Below, piece after piece: positions 1 to 6,231 of a DNA stretch of 8,128 nucleotides. The stretch is taken from the NCBI GenBank assembly GCA_041591635.1, contig JBFHRO010000148.1, forward strand, positions 1-8,128, read 5' to 3'. Every line of letters begins with the position of its first letter. The first letter of the stretch is position 1. Source of the stretch: JACKOD01 sp041591635. GTDB lineage: Bacteria > Pseudomonadota > Gammaproteobacteria > Pseudomonadales > Oleiphilaceae. Made by a program: the position numbers and the translations under genes. Under the pieces are notes generated by a model. That model saw only the letters and a list, made by a program, of their open reading frames with translations, did no database searches and had not been told where the DNA came from.

Positions 1-89
1 ACGGCCTGAAGTTTTTCCATGCCGGCAGCGGTTTTGGGCGGAAAGAACTCGAAACTGAAGCGGCGCTTGAATTGTTTTTGACTGTTCAT
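1..89 (-). CDS. metF: 5,10-methylenetetrahydrofolate reductase, N-terminal fragment
   Basis: Only the first 29 codons lie in the window; the rest runs off the left edge. MetF reduces 5,10-methylene-THF to 5-methyl-THF, the methyl donor for making methionine from homocysteine, using a flavin cofactor in the cytoplasm. The reading frame starts at an ATG (89-87) and soon gives FSFEFFPPKT (residues 11-20), the N-terminal signature of the MetF family; Glu14 corresponds to the active-site acid of that motif. An AAGGA ribosome binding site (minus strand, 100-96) lies 6 bases upstream of the ATG. The gene follows ahcY after a 48-base gap that contains a hairpin, so it is probably the last visible member of the SAM-cycle operon. 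Identification rests on the signature plus context; length and C-terminal domains cannot be checked. Confidence 0.9.
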   Translation of the reverse strand, partial: MNSQKQFKRRFSFEFFPPKTAAGMEKLQA

Positions 90-105
90 TTGAAATCCTT
101 GAGTG

Positions 106-129
106 TCCCCTCCCTCGGGGGGGAGGGGA
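106..129 (-). other. Intercistronic hairpin between ahcY and metF
   Basis: A 9-bp perfect inverted repeat (TCCCCTCCC / GGGAGGGGA, 6-base loop) lies between the ahcY stop and the metF ribosome binding site. No T-run follows it on the transcribed strand, so it is not a canonical intrinsic terminator. It could be an mRNA-stabilising or processing stem that sets the ahcY:metF ratio (inference). The plus strand here carries runs of seven and four G. Confidence 0.45.
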
Positions 130-137
130 GTAAGGGC

Positions 138-1520
138 TTAGTACTTGTAGCTTTCGGGCTTGTAGGGGCCTTCAACTTTCACGCCGATGTATTTGGCCTG
201 GGCGCTGGTCAGCTGGGTGATGACACCGCCAAATCCACGCACCATTTCGGCCGCCACTTCTTCGTCGAGCTTTTTGGGCAGTACCCGCACATAAATACCC
301 TGGGCTTTTTCGGCAGGCGAAAGGTTGGCGAAACCGGCCTTGTACAGATGAATCTGCGCCAGCACCTGGTTGGCGAAAGAGCCGTCCATGATGCGCGAGG
401 GGTGGCCCGTTGCGTTGCCGAGGTTGACCAGTCGGCCTTCGGACAGCAACAGCAGGTGGTCGTTGGTGGCCTTTTCACGATACACCTTGTGTACCTGTGG
501 CTTCACTTCTTCCCATTCCCAGTTCTTGCGCATGAATGCGGTGTCGATTTCGTTGTCGAAATGGCCGATGTTACAGACCACGGCGCCACTTTTGAGTGAC
601 TGAAGCATGTTCTTGTCACACACATTGATGTTACCGGTGGTGGTGACCAGCAGGTCTGTGGTGGCCAGCAAGCTCTTGTTAATGCTTTCCAGGGTGCCGT
701 CGTTGATGCCATCGATATAGGGCGAGACCACTTCGTAACCGTCCATGCACGCCTGCATGGCGCAAATGGGGTCGATTTCGGTGATCTTGACGATCATGCC
801 TTCCTGACGCAGTGAGGCGGCGGATCCCTTGCCGACATCGCCATAACCAATCACCAGGGCTTTCTTGCCCGAGAGCAGATGGTCGGTGCCGCGCTTGATG
901 GCATCGTTAAGGCTGTGGCGACAGCCATACTTGTTGTCGTTCTTGGATTTGGTGACCGCATCGTTGACGTTAATGGCCGGCACCTTCAGGGTACCGGCTT
1001 CCATCATTTCCAGCAGACGATGAACGCCCGTGGTGGTTTCTTCCGAAATACCGTGGATACGGTCGAGCATTTGCGGGTACTTTTCATGCACGATCTGGGT
1101 CAAATCACCGCCGTCGTCCAGAATCATGTTGGCTTCCCAGGGCTGGCCATCCTTGAGAATGGTTTGTTCGATACACCACCAGAACTCTTCCTCGGTCTCG
1201 CCTTTCCAGGCAAACACCGGGATTCCTGCAGCGGCGATAGCGGCGGCGGCGTGATCCTGGGTAGAAAAAATGTTGCACGACGACCAGCGCACTTCTGCGC
1301 CCAACTCCACCAGCGTTTCTATCAGCACGGCGGTCTGAATGGTCATGTGAATGCAGCCCATGATTTTGGCATCTTTCAGTGGCTGCTCGTCTTTGTAATT
1401 GCGGCGCAGGGCCATCAGGGCCGGCATCTCGCCTTCGGCGATTTCGATTTCCTTGCGGCCCCACTGGGCCAGTTTGATATCGGCAACCTTGTAGTCGCTG
1501 AAGTTGTTGGCGGTCGTCAC
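138..1520 (-). CDS. ahcY: Adenosylhomocysteinase (S-adenosyl-L-homocysteine hydrolase)
   Basis: AhcY is a cytoplasmic NAD-dependent enzyme that hydrolyses S-adenosylhomocysteine to adenosine and homocysteine, relieving product inhibition of methyltransferases. The 460-residue product is near the usual bacterial length. Family landmarks are visible: the N-terminal substrate domain with the GCIHMTIQTAVLIETL block (55-70), Asp135 and Glu160, the VTKSKNDNKYGCRHSL segment with Lys191, Asp195 and Cys200, the NAD-binding loop GYGDVGKG (225-232), the GHFDNEID motif, and a C-terminal KPESYKY tail with the conserved Lys and Tyr. The start is GTG (1520-1518), supported by GAGGA 8 bases upstream and by the N-terminus aligning with the family; no upstream ATG fits better. 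It follows metK by 97 bases. Its leader contains two adjacent hairpins, one overlapping the ribosome binding site. The stop is TAA. Confidence 0.97.
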   Translation of the reverse strand: MTTANNFSDYKVADIKLAQWGRKEIEIAEGEMPALMALRRNYKDEQPLKDAKIMGCIHMTIQTAVLIETLVELGAEVRWSSCNIFSTQDHAAAAIAAAGIPVFAWKGETEEEFWWCIEQTILKDGQPWEANMILDDGGDLTQIVHEKYPQMLDRIHGISEETTTGVHRLLEMMEAGTLKVPAINVNDAVTKSKNDNKYGCRHSLNDAIKRGTDHLLSGKKALVIGYGDVGKGSAASLRQEGMIVKITEIDPICAMQACMDGYEVVSPYIDGINDGTLESINKSLLATTDLLVTTTGNINVCDKNMLQSLKSGAVVCNIGHFDNEIDTAFMRKNWEWEEVKPQVHKVYREKATNDHLLLLSEGRLVNLGNATGHPSRIMDGSFANQVLAQIHLYKAGFANLSPAEKAQGIYVRVLPKKLDEEVAAEMVRGFGGVITQLTSAQAKYIGVKVEGPYKPESYKY

Positions 1521-1530
1521 AATTCGAATC

Positions 1531-1569
1531 CTCTTTATTATAAAGAGAAGGCGGCGCGTGGCCGCCTTC
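1531..1569 (-). promoter_or_regulatory. Tandem hairpins in the metK-ahcY gap (attenuator-like leader)
   Basis: In transcript direction, a perfect 9-bp GC-rich stem (GAAGGCGGC / GCCGCCTTC, loop CACGC; 1569-1547) is followed by TCTTTAT, resembling a modest intrinsic terminator. It abuts a perfect 7-bp AT-rich stem (CTCTTTA / TAAAGAG, loop TAA; 1547-1531) whose 3' arm covers part of the ahcY GAGGA site. The pair could reduce read-through from metK or mask ahcY initiation; both roles are inference. I looked for the SAH riboswitch core often found before ahcY in Proteobacteria and did not recognise it here. Confidence 0.5.
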
Positions 1570-1611
1570 GGGTATCAGATGCTTCGGGCCATCCTGCGAC
1601 AGCCCCATGGC

Positions 1612-2766
1612 TTACAGGGCTTTTTTGAGCACTTCGGCCTTGTCGGTTTTTTCCCAGGTAAAGTCGGCCAACTCGCGCCCGAAGTGGCCGTAGGCCGCGG
1701 TGGCGCGGTAGATGGGGCGACGCAGATCGAGCATTTCAATAATGCCGCGGGGGCGCAGGTCGAAGTGTTCGCGTATCAGCTGGATGATGTGCTCGTCGCC
1801 CAGCTTGCCGGTGCCGAAGGTGTTGATGCTGATCGAGGTGGGCTCGGCCACACCGATGGCGTAAGACACCTGGATTTCGCAGCGGTCGGCCAGGCCGGCG
1901 GCAACAATGTTTTTGGCAACATAGCGGCCGGCGTAGGCTGCTGAGCGGTCCACCTTGGAGGGATCCTTGCCCGAGAAGGCACCGCCACCATGACGGGCCA
2001 TGCCGCCGTAGCTGTCAACGATGATCTTGCGTCCGGTGAGGCCGCAGTCGCCTACCGGGCCACCGATAATGAACTGGCCCGTCGGGTTAATGTGAAACCT
2101 GGTTTCCTTGTGCAGCCACTCGGCAGGCAGTACATGCTTGATGACTTCTTCCAGAATGGCTTCACGGATGTCGGCCTGCTTGATGCCGGGTTCGTGCTGG
2201 GTTGAAAGCACGACCGCATCAATGGCAACCGGCAAGCCATTTTCGTAGCGCAGGGTAACCTGGCTCTTGGCGTCGGGGCGCAGCCAGGGCAGGATGCGGT
2301 TCTTGCGCAGGTAAGCCTGACGCTCTACCAGACGGTGCGAGTAAAAAATCGGAGCGGGCATCAGGGTGTCGGTTTCGTTGGTGGCATAGCCAAACATCAG
2401 GCCCTGGTCGCCGGCGCCCAAGTCCTTGTTTTCGCCTTCATCCACGCCCATGGCGATGTCGGGTGATTGCTTGCCTATGGCGTTGAGTACGGCACAGGAC
2501 GCCCCGTCAAAGCCTACATCCGAACTGTTGTAACCGATATCCAGAATGACCTTGCGGACCACATCTTCAAGGTCAACGTAGGTAGACGTGGTTACTTCAC
2601 CGGCCACTACTGCCATGCCTGTCTTGACCATGGTTTCCACGGCAACGCGTGCGTAGGGGTCGTCCTTGATGATCGCATCAAGAATGGCATCAGAAATTTG
2701 ATCTGCCATTTTGTCAGGGTGGCCTTCGGAAACAGATTCGGAGGTAAAGATTGAGTATTCGCTCAT
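1612..2766 (-). CDS. metK: S-adenosylmethionine synthetase (methionine adenosyltransferase)
   Basis: MetK makes S-adenosylmethionine from methionine and ATP, releasing phosphate and diphosphate; it needs Mg and K ions and normally works as a tetramer in the cytoplasm. The 384-residue product has the standard bacterial length. Diagnostic blocks are FTSESVSEGHPDKMADQISD with His16, Asp18 and Lys19 (ATP and metal site), GAGDQGLMFGYATNET from residue 117 (methionine and ATP binding), and the phosphate-binding GGGAFSGKDPSKVDRS segment in the C-terminal third. The ATG start matches the family's N-terminus, with AGGA 9 bases upstream. It lies 95 bases downstream of the ArsR/methyltransferase gene and 97 bases upstream of ahcY, all on the same strand. 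It ends in TAA. The protein is complete and shows no anomalies. Confidence 0.98.
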   Translation of the reverse strand: MSEYSIFTSESVSEGHPDKMADQISDAILDAIIKDDPYARVAVETMVKTGMAVVAGEVTTSTYVDLEDVVRKVILDIGYNSSDVGFDGASCAVLNAIGKQSPDIAMGVDEGENKDLGAGDQGLMFGYATNETDTLMPAPIFYSHRLVERQAYLRKNRILPWLRPDAKSQVTLRYENGLPVAIDAVVLSTQHEPGIKQADIREAILEEVIKHVLPAEWLHKETRFHINPTGQFIIGGPVGDCGLTGRKIIVDSYGGMARHGGGAFSGKDPSKVDRSAAYAGRYVAKNIVAAGLADRCEIQVSYAIGVAEPTSISINTFGTGKLGDEHIIQLIREHFDLRPRGIIEMLDLRRPIYRATAAYGHFGRELADFTWEKTDKAEVLKKAL

Positions 2767-2788
2767 GGGTTCAGGTCCTGCATCGTTG

Positions 2789-2809
2789 CTGATTTACACA
2801 AAAAATCAG
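2789..2809 (-). other. Hairpin in the metK leader
   Basis: A perfect 7-bp AT-rich inverted repeat (CTGATTT / AAATCAG, 7-base loop) lies 22 bases upstream of the metK ATG. It does not resemble the palindrome upstream of the regulator gene, so I do not call it a second SahR site. Its role is unknown; it could be an mRNA leader stem or a protein-binding dyad. Confidence 0.35.
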
Positions 2810-2830
2810 AGGGTTAATAAATGTATGGGT

Positions 2831-2848
2831 AAAACGACACGGATGTCG
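2831..2848 (-). terminator. Weak terminator-like hairpin after the regulator gene
   Basis: Transcribed leftwards, a 5-bp stem CGACA / TGTCG closed by a TCCG tetraloop (UNCG class) is followed by TTTTA, 13 bases after the sahR stop codon. The stem is short and the T-run only four, so at best it is a partial terminator that would let some transcription continue into metK. This would lower regulator dosage relative to enzymes only if metK also has its own promoter, which I could not identify. Confidence 0.35.
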
Positions 2849-2861
2849 GCGCGGACGGGTT

Positions 2862-3878
2862 TCAGCCCGCTCCGGCATCCCCCAAAATGAACTTTCTGAC
2901 CTGAATCTGAAAGCCGTTGCGCAAGCCGATGTAGAGGTAGTCCTCTTCTTCGAAACCGGCGCTGGCCGCCCATTCGGTCAATTCACTGCTCTCAAAGCCA
3001 AGCCATAAATCGCCGCAGTTCTCCCGTACCCAGTGCTGATCGTGCAGACTCAGGTCACTGATCACGAGGCAACCGCGTGGATTTAAGAGCTTAGCACTAT
3101 CCCTGAAAATATCTGCCGGACGCGCAACGTGATGCAGCACCATATTCAGAATAATGGCGTCGACCTTCAGTTGCCGGTTCAGCGCTTCACGGGTTTCCCC
3201 GAAAATGAACTCCACATTGTGGAGTTGGTTCGTTGCCGCGCTGGCGCGTGAACGTGCCAGCATTTCCTCGGAATTATCAAGGGCAAATACGGTACGAAAG
3301 CGCGGCGCCAGTTCTGCCAGAAAAGCACCGTCCCCCGGACCGATTTCAAGGGCCGTGGCATGGGCGTCAAAGGCGGTGGTAAACAGCAGCTGGGCCGTCG
3401 GCTCGGCATAGAGCTCGTAGTCGGCAATGAGTTCCTGCTGCTGGCGAAACTTGTCGGCATAACGGGCGAAAAATGCCTGGGATTGTTCGGCCCGCTGGTC
3501 GCGAATTTGCTGTACTCGCTCGGTGAGTCGTGGCGCCAGCGGCAGACGGTCGATCAACTCATAAAAGGTTTGTGCCACGGCATTGGCCAGATCCTCGGCA
3601 CGGTAGATTGGCCGGCGATAGAAAATCGAATTGCCTTCGCGCTGCGCTTCCACCAGGCCGGCGTTGCTCAGTACCTTCAGGTGATGGCTCATGCCAGACT
3701 GGCTGATGTCGAACACATTGCTCAGTTCCAGCACGCCGAAGCTGTCCTTTTGCAAAAGGCGCAGGATTTCGAGCCGCAGCGGATCGCCTGCTGCCTTGAA
3801 CAGGGTCGAGAGGCTTTCCAGCGAATCGGCCGGGGCGGGCTCAATCTTGATGGCGGTGGCGTTATTTATGGCAATCAT
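2862..3878 (-). CDS. sahR: ArsR-family regulator fused to a SAM-dependent methyltransferase domain (SahR-like)
   Basis: The 338-residue protein has two domains. Residues about 20-100 form an ArsR-type winged helix: LFKAAGDPLRLEILRLL, then the recognition-helix segment SQSGMSHHLKVLSNAGLV (59-76) and a wing ending IFYRR. Residues about 155-335 form a class I methyltransferase-like fold: motif I LEIGPGDG (177-184), acidic Asp201 at the end of the second strand, and the NMVLHH segment (245-250). The ArsR metal-ligand motif ELCVCD is replaced by LELSNV (50-55) with no cysteines, so metal sensing is unlikely. Being first in a metK-ahcY-metF operon suggests it responds to SAM or SAH, as described for SahR of the ArsR family; the symbol is by analogy. 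Orthologues beside metK and tkt occur in Pseudomonas (recalled). A strong palindrome 80 bases upstream suggests autoregulation. The stop is TGA. Whether the methyltransferase domain is catalytic or only a sensor is unknown. Confidence 0.85.
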   Translation of the reverse strand: MIAINNATAIKIEPAPADSLESLSTLFKAAGDPLRLEILRLLQKDSFGVLELSNVFDISQSGMSHHLKVLSNAGLVEAQREGNSIFYRRPIYRAEDLANAVAQTFYELIDRLPLAPRLTERVQQIRDQRAEQSQAFFARYADKFRQQQELIADYELYAEPTAQLLFTTAFDAHATALEIGPGDGAFLAELAPRFRTVFALDNSEEMLARSRASAATNQLHNVEFIFGETREALNRQLKVDAIILNMVLHHVARPADIFRDSAKLLNPRGCLVISDLSLHDQHWVRENCGDLWLGFESSELTEWAASAGFEEEDYLYIGLRNGFQIQVRKFILGDAGAG

Positions 3879-3957
3879 GGCAATGCGACAGTACAGGCTC
3901 AGGTCGTTCCAGTGTTAGGGAGGGCAGTCTATACCCCTGCAGGCACAAATGCAATTT

Positions 3958-3981
3958 CTATATCAAAATACTTTGATATAG
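3958..3981. promoter_or_regulatory. Perfect palindrome, probable SahR operator
   Basis: Two 10-base half-sites, CTATATCAAA and TTTGATATAG, are exact reverse complements flanking the 4-base centre ATAC. The site lies 80 bases before the sahR start and 226 bases before tkt. ArsR-type dimers bind AT-rich dyads of this kind, and an ATATCAA/TTGATAT-type site fits my recollection of the SahR motif. Leftward of it, TATAGA (minus strand, 3933-3928) is a possible -10 element, which would put the operator just upstream of or overlapping the promoter. The palindrome is seen directly; the bound protein is inferred from position. Confidence 0.75.
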
Positions 3982-3996
3982 TTTTGTGGCGACGAA

Positions 3997-4056
3997 ATTG
4001 TTTGTGCGAGTGAGAGATTGTTTGTGCGAGTGAGCAATTGTTTGTGCGGGCGAATT
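3997..4056 (+). repeat. Three tandem copies of a 20-base direct repeat
   Basis: Units begin at 3997, 4017 and 4037, each starting ATTGTTTGTGCG. The first two share 18 bases (ATTGTTTGTGCGAGTGAG) and differ only in the last two; the third diverges after base 13. A degenerate fourth copy may precede them at about 3978. The 20-base period is close to two helical turns, so equivalent sites would lie on the same face of the helix. They lie between the operator and the tkt promoter and could bind an activator or be a simple slippage duplication. Too few copies and no spacers, so not CRISPR. Confidence 0.7.
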
Positions 4057-4070
4057 GCGCTGGTAAGGGT

Positions 4071-4098
4071 TTGACGCTTTTGCCGCGCATGCTTTTAT
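4071..4098 (+). promoter_or_regulatory. Candidate sigma-70 promoter for tkt-epd-pgk
   Basis: TTGACG (4071-4076) matches the -35 consensus at five of six bases. After a 16-base spacer comes TTTTAT (4093-4098), four of six against TATAAT, preceded by TGC, an extended -10 element. The predicted start near 4105 leaves a leader of about 100 bases before tkt. It sits directly downstream of the direct repeats, consistent with those being an upstream control element (inference). Confidence 0.55.
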
Positions 4099-4104
4099 TT
4101 GCTA

Positions 4105-4140
4105 CCGATAGCGATATCGGCGAAAATGGCGCCCTTTTTT
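4105..4140 (+). promoter_or_regulatory. tkt leader hairpin followed by terminator-like T-tract
   Basis: A perfect 6-bp stem CCGATA / TATCGG is capped by GCGA, a GNRA-type tetraloop (4105-4120), right at the predicted transcript start. It overlaps by two bases a weak GGCG / CGCC stem (4119-4133) followed by CTTTTTT. The two stems cannot form fully together, a layout reminiscent of an attenuator, but the second stem is only 4 bp and the interpretation is speculative. Confidence 0.3.
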
Positions 4141-4206
4141 ATGCGTGCCTGAGCTGGCGGTTTGTCGGCCGGCGAATATTGAACTTGCTGATGGGGAGAG
4201 AATTTG

Positions 4207-6213
4207 ATGCCATCTCGCAGAGAGCTTGCCAACGCGATACGCGCACTGAGCATGGATGCCGTACAGAAAGCCAAGTCCGGCCATCCCGGCGCCCCCATGG
4301 GTATGGCAGACATTGCTGAAGTCCTGTGGAATGGCGTGCTGCGCCACAATCCTGCCAATCCGGCGTGGGCCAATCGCGACCGCTTTGTGCTGTCCAATGG
4401 CCACGGCTCCATGCTCATGTATTCGCTCTTGCATCTCACTGGCTATGATCTCTCTATCGATGACCTGAAAAACTTTCGCCAGCTCCACTCCAAAACGCCG
4501 GGGCATCCCGAGTACGGTTAGACCCCGGGAGTTGAAACCACCACAGGGCCGCTGGGGCAGGGCATTGCCAATGCGGTGGGGTTCGCGGTGGCCGAGAAAG
4601 CCCTGGCTGCCCAGTTTAACCGTGAAGGTCACACCATCATTGATCACCATACCTATGCCTTTGTGGGTGACGGCTGTCTGATGGAAGGTATTTCCCACGA
4701 GGTCTGCTCTCTGGCGGGCACCCTGGGGCTGGGCAAACTGATCGTCTTTTACGATGACAACGGTATCTCGATTGACGGCGAGGTTGAAGGCTGGTTCACC
4801 GATAACACCCCGGCCCGCTTTGAGTCTTACGGCTGGCAGGTGATCGCCGGTGTTGACGGGCACGATGCCAGCGCTGTGCAGGCGGCACTGGAAGCGGCCC
4901 GGGGCAATACCCTGCAGCCAACCCTGATCTGCTGTAAAACCATCATCGGCTACGGCGCCCCCAACAAGCAGGGAACCGAAGGCTGCCATGGCGCGCCTTT
5001 GGGCGATGACGAGATTCGTGCGGCCCGCGAACGGCTGGGCTGGTCCCATGCCCCGTTTGAAATCCCCGTCGATATATATGCCGCCTGGAATGCGCGCGCA
5101 CGCGGGCAGGCCGAAGAAGCGCAGTGGAACGCCCGATTCGACGCCTATGCCAAGGCCTATCCTGAGCTGGCCCAGACCCTGCAGCGACGCTTGCAAGGCG
5201 CCTTGCCGGCCGACTTCGAAGCCAAAGCCACCCAATACATTCTTGATTGCCAGAGCAAGGGTGAAACCATTGCCAGTCGCAAGGCTTCGCAGAATAGCCT
5301 GAACGCCTTTGGCCCCTGGCTGCCTGAATTGCTGGGGGGGTCGGCTGATCTGGCCGGTTCCAACCTGACCTTGTGGAAAGGCAGCAAAGGCATCACCCGC
5401 GAAGATGCCAGCGGTAACTACCTGTTTTACGGTGTGCGCGAGTTTGGCATGGCAGCGATCATGAATGGTATCGCCCTGCACGGGGGCTTCATTCCCTACG
5501 GCGCCACCTTCCTGATCTTTATGGAATATGCCCGCAACGCCGTGCGTATGGCCGCACTTATGAAGTAGCGCAGCATCTTTGTCTTTACCCATGACTCCAT
5601 CGGTCTGGGCGAGGATGGCCCCACGCACCAGCCGGTAGAACAGCTGGCCAGTCTGCGCATGACGCCCAATATGGCGCTGTGGCGTCCCTGCGACACGGTG
5701 GAATCTGCAGTGGCCTGGAAGTCAGCCATTACCCGCGCCAACGGCCCGTCGGCACTGATTTTCTCGCGCCAGAATTTACCCCACCAGGCGCGTACCCCGG
5801 CCCAGGTGGCCGATATTGCCCGTGGCGGCTATGTGCTGTCGGACTGCGAGGGTGAGCCTGCCCTGATTCTGATTGCCACCGGGTCAGAAGTCGGACTGGC
5901 GCAATCGGCTGCCACCGCACTTCGCCACAAAGGGCACGCGGTACGGGTGGTTTCCATGCCGTCCACCACGGTGTTTGACGCCCAGGATGCTGCCTATCGT
6001 CAGTCGGTGCTGCCGGTCGAAGTGGGAGCCCGTATCGCCATTGAGGCCGGTATCGAGGATTTCTGGTACAAGTATGTGGGTCTTGATGGCCGCATTATCG
6101 GCATGTCCACGTTCGGTGAGTCGGCGCCTGCAGAACAGCTGTTCGAGGAGTTTGGCTTTACCGTCGAGAATATTGTGGCGGTGGCTGAAGAGCTGCTCGA
6201 GCCTGCGACCTGA
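4207..6213 (+). CDS. tkt: Transketolase, full-length frame interrupted by two in-frame TAG codons
   Basis: Transketolase is a thiamine-diphosphate enzyme that moves two-carbon ketol units in the pentose phosphate pathway and makes erythrose-4-phosphate. From the ATG at 4207 (GGGGAG 8 bases upstream) the frame runs 668 codons to TGA, the family's normal length. His26, His66 and His100 lie in GHPGAPMG, NGHGSM and PGHPE; the cofactor motif runs from GDG (154-156) to Asn185; catalytic Glu412 is in YGVREFGM; His462, Asp470 and His474 are in THDSIGLGEDGPTH. TAG interrupts codon 105 (usually Tyr) and codon 454 (usually Gln). No frameshift or lost catalytic residue is visible. With standard termination three fragments result: 1-104, a middle part, and a C-terminal part from about 5659, splitting the active site, so none should work alone. 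Either the TAGs are read through, or this is a very young pseudogene or contains sequence errors. epd follows after 18 bases. Confidence 0.9.
4519..4521 (+). other. In-frame amber codon 105 of tkt
   Basis: The frame reads HPEYG-TAG-TPGVETTTGPLGQG. The recalled E. coli and Pseudomonas enzymes have Tyr here, and others have His, so a TAT/TAC to TAG transversion is the simplest origin. The frame continues without a shift. The codon lies five residues after His100, within the cofactor domain and not at a domain border. Confidence 0.9.
5566..5568 (+). other. In-frame amber codon 454 of tkt
   Basis: The frame reads RMAALMK-TAG-RSIFVFTHDSIG. The recalled E. coli enzyme has Gln here (ALMKQRQ), so a single C to T change of CAG gives TAG. 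The next base is C (TAG-C), which is generally considered a leakier context than some others. It lies inside the pyrimidine-binding domain, a few residues before His462. Confidence 0.9.
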
Positions 6214-6231
6214 TCTGATCCGGTTGCGCTG

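Noticed and set aside
1531..1547. Perfect TATAAT on the minus strand (1542-1537) as an ahcY promoter
   Set aside because: No -35-like sequence at a suitable distance, and the implied start would fall within the ribosome binding site; it is explained by the AT-rich hairpin.
879..1628. Plus-strand open frame opposite ahcY
   Set aside because: Shadow of ahcY; no homology recognised and no initiation signal.
2789..2809. Second SahR operator before metK
   Set aside because: The dyad CTGATTT/AAATCAG with a 7-base centre does not match the sequence or spacing of the 3958-3981 palindrome.
3997..4056. CRISPR-like or origin iteron array
   Set aside because: Contiguous repeats with no spacers, only three copies, no cas or replication initiator genes nearby.
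4038..4319. Plus-strand open frame crossing the tkt start
   Set aside because: Out of frame with tkt, overlaps the promoter and leader, no recognisable product.
4519..5568. Pyrrolysine or selenocysteine insertion at the tkt stops
   Set aside because: Both codons are TAG, not TGA, so not selenocysteine; the expected residues are Tyr and Gln rather than a catalytic Lys-like site, and no pyl genes are in the window. Not excluded genome-wide but unsupported here.
4102..5628. Long minus-strand open frame (508 codons) opposite tkt
   Set aside because: No recognisable domain, low-complexity Gly/Arg-rich composition, and it lies fully antisense to conserved transketolase codons; such frames are expected from the third-position GC bias of the real gene.
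4207..6213. Frameshift as the cause of the broken tkt
   Set aside because: The segments on both sides of each TAG are in the same frame as ATG 4207 and join into one continuous conserved protein; only base substitutions are needed.
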